Made by a program: the position numbers and the translations under genes. A model generated the notes under the pieces. The model worked only from the letters and a program-made list of their open reading frames with translations, was not told the origin of the DNA and did no database searches. This document shows positions 17,938 to 25,920 of a DNA stretch of 64,000 bases, one piece after another. The stretch spans positions 3,968,001 through 4,032,000 of the forward strand of contig NZ_CP020880.1 in assembly GCF_002157855.1 (NCBI RefSeq), written 5' to 3'. Position 1 is the first letter of the stretch, and each line of letters begins with the position of its first letter. The DNA is from Sutcliffiella horikoshii. Its GTDB lineage: Bacteria; Bacillota; Bacilli; Bacillales; Bacillaceae_I.

Positions 17938-19944
17938 TTATTTATTCAACACAGCGAAGAGTTCCTTTTTCAGGATGGGAGCCATCGTCTTAGCATATGT
18001 TGCTGTAATGTGGTGTTTATCTCTATAGACCAGTACATTTCCTTTAACCGGTTTGCAATAGTCCTCATCACACAAGTAATCCGTCAAATCCACATAGTTT
18101 ACATTAGCTGGTACGGACTCTAATTTACTGAACGGACTCTCAGAAGGCAGTGCCTTTTCCCTCTCTTGCGCACATTCTAAGGAATCCTCTCCCTTTTCCT
18201 CCACACAAGACGGCACATTGAATTCAAACCAAGCATTGTCTCTTAGTGCGAAGACAGGAATGTTTGCTTCATTAAGAGTTACCCACTGCTGAACAAATCC
18301 TTCCGGCACCTCCGCCTTACGACCAACATCAGCCGTCGTAAATACTAAATCCGGTTTAGTTGATACAAGTGTCTGAATCAATTCCTTGTTCCACTCATAA
18401 CAAGATTCCGATGTACTTGCATTCACTTCTTCACCAGTAAAACGACAAGCACTTTTCGTGTAATTGATGACCTTAATCTTCTCTTCTTGGGCAAATTCCT
18501 CCAGTGCAGGCAGCCATTGTGCTGAATGAGATCCACCAACAAGAGCAACTGTATATTCAGGGTTATCTGTTTCTCCATATTCACAGGCTATTACTTCCGA
18601 GTTCTCTAATGACTGATGACACTCGTCCTCATAGACCTTTGGAAGATCGTTCTGTGCCTGCAGTGGTGTTGGCAAGACAGGGACATCCTCCACGACATTA
18701 TTGGAAAACGCCTCAAGAGCACCTGGGTATTCTTCATTCTCAACAAGGTTGGCAAGTTCCGCTTCTGCCTTATTAATTTGATTCGCCCAAAGTGACGCAG
18801 TCAGCACAACCGGCACCATGCAAGCAATAACTACCGACCCGCGCTTCCACTTCGGGCTTTCTTTTTTCATGGAACGAATTGGTTTTTCAATTAGGTTGGT
18901 TGTAATGTATGACAAGGTTATTGATGCAAAGATAATGATTAATCCATCTAGCAATGGAACTGTCTCTTTGCCTGAAATAATGAAATAAAAGACCAAGATT
19001 GGCCAGTGCCATAGGTAAAGGGCATAAGAAAGGTTGCCGAGTTTTGCTAATGGCTTTAGGCTTAGGAATCTGTGGACTCCAAAGGTACCTCCGTTGTTGC
19101 CGGCCAAGATGATGAAGATGGCAGCAACGGTCGGCCAAAGTGCGGCGTACCCTGGGAACACGGTAGATACTTGTAGGATGATTCCACACATAACGATTGC
19201 GACTAACCCAATCCAGCCGATGATAAAGCTGACGGACTTACGCAAAACAACCTGTGAACCAAGTACTGCGACTATACCTCCAAGTGCAAACTCCCATACA
19301 CGTGTGAATGTGTGGAAGTAGGCAAATGCTTGGTTGATGGATGTTAGATAGATGGAATATGTTAGGGACGCAGTGAAAACAGTAAGTAATACTGTGATAA
19401 GTGTCGCTTTAAATTTCCAATTGAATAGTTTGCGCATGAGTAGTGCCAGTCCGAATACAACAGTTGGCCAGAGCAAATAGAATTGCCCTTGAATGGACAT
19501 CGCCCAGAAATGGTGGACCGGGCTTGCTTCGTTGTTTTGCGCCAAATAATCAACTGCGTTAAAGGCCAGCTGCCAGTTTTGATAATAGAAAGCAGATGCA
19601 AAGATTTCCTGGAGCGTCTGTGCCCATTGAACTTGTGGCAGCCAGAGCATGCTTGCTACTATTACGACAAGCAGCACAAAGAAGGCTGCTGGAAACAGTC
19701 GCTTTGCAAGGCCTAAGATGAAGTCTAGGATGTCTATTTTACCCTCGCGTTGGACTCTTCCTAGTAGTGAAGTGGTGATAAGGAACCCAGAGACGACGAA
19801 GAAGACGTCTACTCCTCCTGAGACGTTGCCAAGCCATATATGGTAGATCGCGACTAGGAGGGCTGCAATTGCGCGGAGCCCTTCTAGTTCGGTGCGAAAT
19901 CGTTTGTTGGTTGGTGTTAGTAATTGGTGGTTGGTGGATGGCAT
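17938..19944 (-). CDS. OatA-like acyltransferase: AT3 membrane domain fused to SGNH domain
   Basis: About 668 residues from the ATG at 19944, chosen for the AAAAGGAG site; the frame is open a further 69 bases. The N-terminal half is an acyltransferase-3 domain of about ten helices starting RFRTELEGLRAIAALLVAIYHIW, with VFFVVSGFLIT nearby. After the last helix (about residue 390) comes an extracytoplasmic SGNH hydrolase-like domain with VGGSHSAQW (nucleophile Ser) and DKHHIT (catalytic Asp/His). Such proteins O-acetylate peptidoglycan or surface glycans using cytoplasmic acetyl donor. It lies between mbl and flhO, adjacent genes in the B. subtilis order as I recall it, so it looks like an insertion into the backbone. 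Confidence 0.88.
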   Translation of the reverse strand: MPSTNHQLLTPTNKRFRTELEGLRAIAALLVAIYHIWLGNVSGGVDVFFVVSGFLITTSLLGRVQREGKIDILDFILGLAKRLFPAAFFVLLVVIVASMLWLPQVQWAQTLQEIFASAFYYQNWQLAFNAVDYLAQNNEASPVHHFWAMSIQGQFYLLWPTVVFGLALLMRKLFNWKFKATLITVLLTVFTASLTYSIYLTSINQAFAYFHTFTRVWEFALGGIVAVLGSQVVLRKSVSFIIGWIGLVAIVMCGIILQVSTVFPGYAALWPTVAAIFIILAGNNGGTFGVHRFLSLKPLAKLGNLSYALYLWHWPILVFYFIISGKETVPLLDGLIIIFASITLSYITTNLIEKPIRSMKKESPKWKRGSVVIACMVPVVLTASLWANQINKAEAELANLVENEEYPGALEAFSNNVVEDVPVLPTPLQAQNDLPKVYEDECHQSLENSEVIACEYGETDNPEYTVALVGGSHSAQWLPALEEFAQEEKIKVINYTKSACRFTGEEVNASTSESCYEWNKELIQTLVSTKPDLVFTTADVGRKAEVPEGFVQQWVTLNEANIPVFALRDNAWFEFNVPSCVEEKGEDSLECAQEREKALPSESPFSKLESVPANVNYVDLTDYLCDEDYCKPVKGNVLVYRDKHHITATYAKTMAPILKKELFAVLNK

Positions 19945-20090
19945 GGTGGTGCTCCTTTTTATGTAACGGATTGTTGTTGACCGGTTATATATCTTGGTTG
20001 GTTGTATTGTCATGGAATATGATAACGGAGATTTTTGGGGGTGTAAACTGGTAAGTACATTGATGTTTGTTTGGAACTTGGAAGAGCGTG

Positions 20091-20157
20091 AAAGGGTCAG
20101 TCCCCCGCAAGGAGGATTTAATGGAGGAGGAAATGTTTTGAGGGGGACAGACCCTTT
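20091..20157. repeat. Degenerate member of the GGGTC palindrome family (inverted pair)
   Basis: AAAGGGTCAGTCCCCC at 20091-20106 faces GGGGGACAGACCCTTT at 20142-20157, complementary at 15 of 16 positions. The rest of the 295-base gap between the acyltransferase and mbl genes holds only the mbl terminator. Confidence 0.6.
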
Positions 20158-20189
20158 AGTTTCTTCTTATATTATTTATTATTGTATAG

Positions 20190-20221
20190 AGAAAAGGAGC
20201 TGCCCTGGTGGGTGCTCCTTT
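20190..20221 (-). terminator. Rho-independent terminator after mbl
   Basis: In the minus direction AAAGGAGC at 20214-20221 pairs with GCTCCTTT at 20193-20200, followed by TCTC. It lies 19 bases after the mbl stop. Confidence 0.65.
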
Positions 20222-20239
20222 GGTGTGTTTGTTTTGTAA

Positions 20240-21241
20240 TTAGGCGAAGCTTTTGGATGGCAGGCGGTCGATGTGGTCGAGCATGATGCCTGTTCCGATT
20301 GCTACGCAGTCCATTGGTTGTTCTGCTACTAGTACTGGGACTTTTAGTTCTTCTGCTAGTAGTTGGTCCATTCCGTGCAGGAGTGCTCCTCCGCCTGTCA
20401 GGATGACGCCGCGGTCGATAATGTCTGCGGATAGTTCAGGTGGTGTGCGTTCTAGGACGCTTTTTGCCGCTTGAACGATTACTTGGACGGATTCGCGTAG
20501 TGCTTCTTCGATTTCAGTGGATGTGACAGTAATCGTTTGCGGAAGTCCGCTTACCATGTCGCGTCCGCGAATGTCGATGGATTCGTTGCGGCCGCCTGGG
20601 AATACGGTTGCAATTTCAATCTTGATGTTTTCCGCTGTGCGCTCACCGATTAGAAGCTTGTATTTCTTTTTGATGTGTTGAAGGATTTCTGCGTCGAACT
20701 TGTCCCCGGCCATTTTAATGGAAGAAGCAGTTACGATGTCGCCCATGGAAAGGACTGCAACGTCTGTTGTTCCGCCACCGATGTCGACTACCATGTTACC
20801 ACTAGGTTGGAAGATGTCCATGCCCGCTCCGATTGCTGCTACTTTTGGCTCTTCTTCTAAGTAAATTTTCTTGCCGCCGCTCTTTTCTGCCGCTTCTCTG
20901 ATTGCTTTTTGCTCAACAGACGTGATGTTTGTCGGGCAGCAAATCAGGATGCGCGGTTTAGAAAGGAAGCCTTTTACGTTTAGTTTTTTGATGAAGTGTT
21001 TGAGCATTGCTTCTGTTACTTCGAAGTCTGCGATAACACCGTCTTTTAGCGGACGCATTGCGACGATGTTTCCAGGTGTACGACCTACCATCTTACGGGC
21101 TTCTTCTCCTACTGCCAATACTTTGCCTGTGTTCGTGTCAAGTGCTACTACAGAAGGCTCGTTCAGTACGATCCCTTTTCCTTTTACGTGGATGAGTACG
21201 TTCGCCGTACCCAGGTCAATTCCGATATCTCTTGCAAACAT
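20240..21241 (-). CDS. mbl: MreB-like cytoskeletal protein Mbl
   Basis: A 333-residue bacterial actin. Landmarks are the phosphate-1 loop DIGIDLGTANVLIHVKGKGIVLNEPS, the connect-1 and phosphate-2 motif VVDIGGGTTDVAVLSMGDIV, and the adenosine motif ILTGGGALLHGMDQLLAEEL. The short N-terminus and the spoIIID-mbl context separate it from MreB and MreBH. It polymerises under the membrane and guides peptidoglycan synthesis in the side wall. It is downstream of spoIIID but has a terminator and a 400-base gap in between, so it can be expressed separately. Confidence 0.95.
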   Translation of the reverse strand: MFARDIGIDLGTANVLIHVKGKGIVLNEPSVVALDTNTGKVLAVGEEARKMVGRTPGNIVAMRPLKDGVIADFEVTEAMLKHFIKKLNVKGFLSKPRILICCPTNITSVEQKAIREAAEKSGGKKIYLEEEPKVAAIGAGMDIFQPSGNMVVDIGGGTTDVAVLSMGDIVTASSIKMAGDKFDAEILQHIKKKYKLLIGERTAENIKIEIATVFPGGRNESIDIRGRDMVSGLPQTITVTSTEIEEALRESVQVIVQAAKSVLERTPPELSADIIDRGVILTGGGALLHGMDQLLAEELKVPVLVAEQPMDCVAIGTGIMLDHIDRLPSKSFA

Positions 21242-21479
21242 CTTTCTGTTTTCCTCCTTGCGTCATTGCTTTATTTGTGACTTTTATCTGAATGTTCTTT
21301 GATTGTTTAGTTGCCATTGCTAATTTTGAACACTATCTTTAGTCCTAATTGTATATTCTATCACATTTTACTAAATAAAGGGTGAATTTAACAGTAGTTT
21401 GGTGTCATTTTTTTGAGTATTTTGTCGAAAGAATTTGCTTGAGGATCAATTAGAGCTTTCAGAAATACGAAATTTTAAA

Positions 21480-21579
21480 AGTTCGTGCCGAAATGGGGGA
21501 AGTTCGTGCGGATATGCACCGAGTTCGTGCGAAAACACGACGAGTTCGTGCCAAAAGGGCCCTAGTTGATGCCAAAACC
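21480..21579. repeat. Tandem 21-nt repeats, cluster 1 (AGTTCGTGC family)
   Basis: Five units with exact 21-base spacing start at 21480, 21501, 21522, 21543 and 21564. The first half of each unit is conserved as AGTTCGTGC (the last copy AGTTGATGC). The second half varies but tends to read (C/G)(A/G)AAA followed by G/C-rich bases. The cluster fills part of the 406-base spiIIID-mbl gap (spoIIID side). The remainder holds the spoIIID terminator and no gene. Confidence 0.85.
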
Positions 21580-21604
21580 GTTTCCATCCATTATTTTTAC
21601 AAAA

Positions 21605-21640
21605 ACCAAAAATACCAGAGCATCTCCTTCGCCCTGGTAT
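21605..21640 (-). terminator. Rho-independent terminator after spoIIID
   Basis: In the minus direction ATACCAG at 21634-21640 pairs with CTGGTAT at 21612-21618, followed by TTTTTGG. It lies seven bases from the spoIIID stop. Confidence 0.8.
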
Positions 21641-21647
21641 CTCCTGT

Positions 21648-21911
21648 TTATTTTACGGCTTCCTCTTCCTTCTTGTACTTCATCTTGGTTGCTTCGCCGC
21701 CCCGTAAATGCCTGATGGATTTATGGTAATCAAGGATTGTTTTGACTTCGTTTGCTAAGTCTGGGTTGATCTCTGGCAGTCGTTCGGTCAAGTCCTTGTG
21801 GACAGTACTTTTGGAAACGCCAAATTCTTTCGCTATCACGCGAACTGTCTTCTTTGTCTCCACGATATACTTTCCAATCTTGATAGTTCTCTCTTTGATG
21901 TAATCGTGCAC
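21648..21911 (-). CDS. spoIIID: Sporulation transcription factor SpoIIID
   Basis: An 87-residue DNA-binding protein. The helix-turn-helix TVRVIAKEFGVSKSTVHKDLTERL occupies residues 23-46. The basic C-terminal region with HKSIRHLRGGEATKMKYKKE gives a second DNA contact in this family. In the mother cell it activates or represses SigE-dependent genes. Length and sequence are as expected. The neighbouring mbl gene conserves the spoIIID-mbl order. Confidence 0.95.
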   Translation of the reverse strand: MHDYIKERTIKIGKYIVETKKTVRVIAKEFGVSKSTVHKDLTERLPEINPDLANEVKTILDYHKSIRHLRGGEATKMKYKKEEEAVK

Positions 21912-22234
21912 ACCACTCGCCCTCCCTAAATTGTGGATGTTGAGAAGTGTGAAATGAGACCCGCTTATTTCGATGTAACGAAGTGCATATTTTTATAGTT
22001 GTATATGAAACATAAGTAGGATGGCTGGTGTAATTCTTCGAGACAATCTACGATCCCTCACCTCAAACACTCTCTTTGTATGTTTGGTTTGTATCAGTTT
22101 ATTAGCTTGGTTGGTTGTTTATGCCAACAATGTCAAGAGGGACAAGGCTTTTGTTTGATTTTTTTGAAAATAACACGCCATAAAGCAATAAATGATATAA
22201 TTTCCTCTGTTGTAAATTTTTAAGGGGTTATACT
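21912..22234. other. Gene-free spacer between spoIIID and the DUF4309-like lipoprotein
   Basis: This 323-base divergent spacer holds the upstream regions of both genes. A SigE-like CATATACAA stretch lies on the minus strand near 22000 but without a convincing -35. An extended -10 for the plus-strand gene is listed separately. Nothing else was seen. Confidence 0.5.
22193..22201 (+). promoter_or_regulatory. Extended -10 promoter of the 22235 lipoprotein gene
   Basis: TGATATAAT is a perfect extended -10 (TGnTATAAT) 34 bases before the start codon. No good -35 was found at 17 bases. Confidence 0.4.
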
Positions 22235-23176
22235 TTGAAACATATTACGTTGTCGCTATTGGTACTCGTGCTGTTAATGAGTGCGTGCGGCGCTGTTGAA
22301 GTAGAAAAAGAGGCTGGTAAGTTAGATAACCAAACGGTAACTGATACAGAATCAGTTGAGGCAGGAGAGGTTACGGACCAGGAAGATGCCGTGGAAGAAA
22401 AGAAAACTGATGCGGATGCAGAACCGGTTGAAGAGGAATCTGTTGATACTGAACTTGCGAATCCTTCAATGGAATGGGCTGGGAAATGGGCGATAGATGC
22501 TCCAGCAGGCGTATATGGACAATTGTCTATTTATGATGAAACAGATGAAGGTTTTTATTTTAATATCAATGTATCCACGACACATGTTGCTTCCTTGGAG
22601 GAAGTATATGCAATTAAGGATGGAAATGTTGCGCGTTCTGCTGAAGATGAGTACGGTTGTATACTGCAATTACATAGAGAAGGAAACCGCATTGAAACCG
22701 AACAAACTTCTGGTTGCTCAGCATGGCATGGTGCTGCCATTAGCTTTGAATCAAACTTTGTGATTACTGAAAAATTAACGATTGGAACAGACTTTTCTGA
22801 ACTGGTTAAGCAAGGGAAACTCAGCCAGAACACTTATGCATTGGGGACCGACTACGGAACAATTGTTCAGGAGGTCGGTGAAGCAAACAAAGTTTATATG
22901 AACGCTGGAGCAAGTATGAGAATGCACGATTCACTCACTTATGGAATTGATGCGATTTCCGAAAGCGGACCTGTTTTAGCTTTAGTTGCCAGTAATACAG
23001 ATCCACTGACACCTGATGAAATTAAAAGCATTATGGGTGAGCCAGAATCCGAAGAAATCAGCGAGTTTGATGGCTTTTACATCCTCTACTACTCTATTGA
23101 TGACACTTACAAACTGGTCTTCCGTATGGATGCGGAAACGAAACAACTGTTAAGTGTTTCCCTCGGTAACCTTTGA
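22235..23176 (+). CDS. Lipoprotein with DUF4309-like C-terminal domain
   Basis: A 313-residue lipoprotein starting at TTG (22235) after AAGGGG. The signal peptide ends in the lipobox LMSACG. Residues 25-75 form an acidic, disordered linker. A first globular domain (about 78-180) contains two Cys residues, in GCILQ and SGCSAW, that could form a disulfide. The second (about 185-313) runs from FSELVKQGKLSQNTYALGTDYGTIV to the C-terminus and resembles the DUF4309 (YjgB-like) domain in length and in its MGEPESEE segment. That assignment is tentative. It is anchored outside the membrane; function unknown. Confidence 0.7.
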   Translation: MKHITLSLLVLVLLMSACGAVEVEKEAGKLDNQTVTDTESVEAGEVTDQEDAVEEKKTDADAEPVEEESVDTELANPSMEWAGKWAIDAPAGVYGQLSIYDETDEGFYFNINVSTTHVASLEEVYAIKDGNVARSAEDEYGCILQLHREGNRIETEQTSGCSAWHGAAISFESNFVITEKLTIGTDFSELVKQGKLSQNTYALGTDYGTIVQEVGEANKVYMNAGASMRMHDSLTYGIDAISESGPVLALVASNTDPLTPDEIKSIMGEPESEEISEFDGFYILYYSIDDTYKLVFRMDAETKQLLSVSLGNL

Positions 23177-23276
23177 GTTCAATCTTTTAATCTATAAATA
23201 AATCATCATTAAAGGTATAGCATTCATTCTGTCGAATATTTTATATAAGTATTTGTATAGGATTGGAGTGTTGTTG

Positions 23277-23615
23277 ATGAGTTTAGAAGCCAAGTTGACC
23301 TATTCAGAAAGTGGCCCGGATTCGGTCATGTTGCATTTTGTCGTAGAAAATACGGGTGGGTCCAGTGAGAAAGTTACCTTCCGTAGCGGGCAGCGATATG
23401 ATTATATCTTGTATCGAGATGGTGCTCGGGTTGAACAGTTTTCAGAAGGCAAAATGTTCACGATGATTTATGAGGAGATTATGGTGGGGGCCGGGCAAGA
23501 ATTGAGTTTTGATATCCCGTTGAAGAATTTGCAGTCTGGCCATCATAAGGTGATGGTGTGGCTGGCGGATTCCGATTGGCCGGGAGTTAGGGACCGGTTG
23601 GAATTTGATATCTGA
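23277..23615 (+). CDS. BsuPI-type intracellular proteinase inhibitor
   Basis: About 112 residues from the ATG at 23277, which has GGATTGGAG upstream. The domain is a single immunoglobulin-like beta-sandwich. The motifs FVVENTGGSSEKVTFRSGQRYDYI and GKMFTMIYEE with L(Q)SGHHKVMVWL match the BsuPI (intracellular protease inhibitor) family. That family was named for the inhibitor of the B. subtilis intracellular serine protease. There is no signal peptide, consistent with a cytoplasmic role. The protease target is not visible nearby. Confidence 0.8.
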   Translation: MSLEAKLTYSESGPDSVMLHFVVENTGGSSEKVTFRSGQRYDYILYRDGARVEQFSEGKMFTMIYEEIMVGAGQELSFDIPLKNLQSGHHKVMVWLADSDWPGVRDRLEFDI

Positions 23616-23625
23616 GTTTTGTGGG

Positions 23626-23652
23626 ACCCGTTCTATGAGGACGGGTTTTTTA
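23626..23652 (+). terminator. Rho-independent terminator after the BsuPI gene
   Basis: ACCCGT-tctatgagg-ACGGGT followed by TTTTTATTTT, eleven bases after the stop codon. Confidence 0.8.
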
Positions 23653-23694
23653 TTTTGTTTAAGTCTTTTTTGAAACTGTTTCGTCTTAATAGGT

Positions 23695-23931
23695 GAGGTG
23701 ATAAGGGCTGGCGGAGGAATTTGAGTTGGTCGAGGAGATCATCCGGGGCAGTGAGGCGGCGATGAAAGTGCTGACGCGCCGGTATTAGACTTTTTGACTT
23801 ATTTAAGACGGTAGATTTGTTTGGAATCCCCGTGCTTTTCTCATTGGTGGAGGTAGGTGTGATGGTAGTTGTTTCGGGTGTTGCTGTTGGGGTTGGTTTG
23901 CGGTATATGAAGGGGAAGGAATTGTCGATAT
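23695..23931 (+). pseudogene. Remnant of an ECF sigma factor / membrane protein operon
   Basis: A good ribosome site, GAGGTGAT, is followed at 23708 by CTG GCG GAG GAA. This translates as LAEEFELVEEIIRGSEAAMKVL then TRRY and stop (23788), which resembles the first 27 residues of an ECF sigma factor (region 2.1). In another frame from about 23787 to 23931 comes a membrane-protein C-terminus with FGIPVLFSLVEVGVMVVVSG and ending RYMKGKELSI. The pieces look like the two ends of a sigma factor/membrane protein pair joined by a large internal deletion. The start codon has also become CTG. A plus-strand terminator follows. The reading is inferential. Confidence 0.45.
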
Positions 23932-23949
23932 AGATAGGTTTATGGATTA

Positions 23950-23983
23950 GGGGGCGGTCCTTTTTGGAACGTCCCCCTTTTTT
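23950..23983 (+). terminator. Plus-strand terminator after the remnant operon
   Basis: GGGGGCGGTCC-ttttt-GGAACGTCCCCC followed by TTTTTTTATTT. The orientation fits the decayed plus-strand operon; the stem may also help end the convergent acyltransferase transcript. Confidence 0.75.
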
Positions 23984-23987
23984 TATT

Positions 23988-25085
23988 TCATGAGATTTTT
24001 TTTGCTGGTACTGCTAGATGATGGTGCATTTTATTGCGGTTCAACAGGGAGTTCAATCGTTTGTTTAATGGTTTCTCAACAAATTGGTAAGCCAGTAGCC
24101 CGCCAATCGTGGTCAGCAGAAGGATTACTATCATGGTGAGGTCCCAACCGATGACCTCTTGTATTTTTACGTTTTCAATTAAAAGGATGATAAATAGCAT
24201 GAGAAACAAGCTGTGTGTTAAGAAAATTGAGAATGATGCTTTTCCGATATAGTCGAGTAGTTTATTGACTCTAGTTTTTTGGTAGAGGTCAATGGATGCT
24301 AAGCCGGCCACAAGAAAGCATGAGCTGATGCCGTATAGAAGTGGACGAATAGTTCCTTGTTCTATATTTAGGAACCGAATGGTGTTGTTGGTCCAGAGAA
24401 ACAGGAACCCCGCGATTCCTATGACGGTCAGGGCTCCTCCTATTAGGCTGTTTACTTTGACGCGTGAAGTTGATAGGAAAAATGCCACGAACGCACCGAG
24501 CCATATGGTCAGATTGCTGACATTCAGCAGGGTGGCAGCCAGCATATTTTCTGGAAAGAAGTCGATGAAGTAACTCGTGATGATAACTGTAAGATAAATT
24601 GCGATGGCCAGCCTGCCTATAGTTGGCCTGAACAATAGCAAGGTGAACATAAAATAGAAGAAAAAAATGTGAGTCAAGGACCATGCGACTGTCAGTATCG
24701 GATCATCTGATAGGAGAAACATGGATTTAATCACATATGAAATACTGAGTTGTTCGCCAAAGTATGGAAAGATGAGCAGAACGGAAAGTACTCCAAAGGT
24801 TGTGAGCCAATAATACGGGATTATCCGTGTAATGCGTTTTTGGAGAAAGATGCCAGCTTGTCCGGACTCCCCTATTTTGTGCTTGTATAAATAAGCAATC
24901 ATGAACCCACTAATGACAAAAAACATGTCCACCCCGCCTGTTCTCCCCCATTCGCCCATGCCGAACCAGTCCTGGGCATATCTTTTGTAAAGAAGTCCGT
25001 TGAGATGACCTAACATGACGAAAAGGATGGCGACTGCGCGAAGTAGCTGGATAAGGTGGAGTTGTTGGGTTTTTGCCTTTGGCAT
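23988..25085 (-). CDS. Acyltransferase family 3 membrane protein
   Basis: A 365-residue integral membrane protein of about ten helices. The AT3 hallmarks are LIQLLRAVAILFVMLGHLNG (conserved Arg and His), GGVDMFFVISGFMIAY and the RIIPYYWLTT loop. It lacks the SGNH domain of the protein at 17938. The family moves acyl groups from cytoplasmic donors to glycans or lipids outside. AAAAGGAG precedes the ATG at 25085. No adjacent gene indicates its substrate. Confidence 0.85.
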   Translation of the reverse strand: MPKAKTQQLHLIQLLRAVAILFVMLGHLNGLLYKRYAQDWFGMGEWGRTGGVDMFFVISGFMIAYLYKHKIGESGQAGIFLQKRITRIIPYYWLTTFGVLSVLLIFPYFGEQLSISYVIKSMFLLSDDPILTVAWSLTHIFFFYFMFTLLLFRPTIGRLAIAIYLTVIITSYFIDFFPENMLAATLLNVSNLTIWLGAFVAFFLSTSRVKVNSLIGGALTVIGIAGFLFLWTNNTIRFLNIEQGTIRPLLYGISSCFLVAGLASIDLYQKTRVNKLLDYIGKASFSIFLTHSLFLMLFIILLIENVKIQEVIGWDLTMIVILLLTTIGGLLAYQFVEKPLNKRLNSLLNRNKMHHHLAVPAKKIS

Positions 25086-25227
25086 GGGATTTGTGGCTCC
25101 TTTTAAGTTCAGGTTGCGAACCTCTTTTGTTCTTTATAGAGAACATTATAGCATGTTGATGGGAGCTTGGGAATTAATTTGATTTTTGTGTGAGGTTAAA
25201 TTTCTTTAAAATAGGGAGACATTAAAC

Positions 25228-25878
25228 TTAATTTTGGCTTCCTTTAATTTTCAGTAAGTCGCCCCATGTTTTTAAACCTCTATCTTGGCTTAGTTGGAGC
25301 AATTCAGTGAATAGATAGGCAGTAGTGAGTGCATCCCCGAGGGCAGAATGGCGCTGGTAAATTCTCGTGCCAAAATCTCTGGCGTACTTCTCCAGATCAC
25401 GCATGTCGTAGCTAGGCGCGATATAGCCGATAAGGTCCAGTGTATCAATGGCTTTAGGGTTTTTCCATTTCAGATTGTTGCGTTTTAGTTCTGCTTGTAT
25501 CGCCTGCATATCAAATGCGACATAGTGGCCGACATAGCAGACAGATGTATTGTTGGCCATGCTGGTCAGTTTGGTGATGGCTTTAAGGGCTTGTGGTGCT
25601 GTGTCTGTTTGTTCTTGTGTGATGCCAGTTAGCTCGGTAATTTCCCGAGGAATTTGTCGATTTGGGTTGATATATGTTTGGTAGGCGCTGTCGTCGATGA
25701 CTTGGAGGTTCTCTATTTTCACGGCGCCAAGTTCTATTAGTCTGTCATCCCTGGCAACGTTGAAACCTGTTGTTTCGGTATCGAATACGGTGAATTCCAG
25801 CTTGTCGACAGGTGTGGAAAGTGGGATGTTTTCTGCTAAATTGCTCGGGAAATAATGCTTTTTTGCGAATGAGAACAT
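25228..25878 (-). CDS. DnaQ-like 3'-5' exonuclease
   Basis: A 216-residue DEDDh exonuclease. ExoI is FDTETTG near residue 32. ExoII is VGHYVAFDMQAI, in which the Asp is kept although the usual Asn before it is replaced. ExoIII is HSALGDA, with the His general base. It resembles the epsilon proofreading subunit of DNA polymerase III, but Bacillus replication uses PolC with its own exonuclease, so a repair or RNA/nucleotide role is more likely. It is the last gene of the symporter module, 42 bases after the DUF294 gene. Confidence 0.85.
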   Translation of the reverse strand: MFSFAKKHYFPSNLAENIPLSTPVDKLEFTVFDTETTGFNVARDDRLIELGAVKIENLQVIDDSAYQTYINPNRQIPREITELTGITQEQTDTAPQALKAITKLTSMANNTSVCYVGHYVAFDMQAIQAELKRNNLKWKNPKAIDTLDLIGYIAPSYDMRDLEKYARDFGTRIYQRHSALGDALTTAYLFTELLQLSQDRGLKTWGDLLKIKGSQN

Positions 25879-25920
25879 ATTTTGTACTTACCTCCTTTTG
25901 CGTTTGTTATAGCTCCTCAT

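Noticed and set aside
21421-21429. Single Spo0A box TTTGTCGAA upstream of mbl, and another at 48438-48446 upstream of ywmB
   Set aside because: Isolated exact matches are expected about once in a window of this length by chance. Unlike 13990-14038 they do not cluster.
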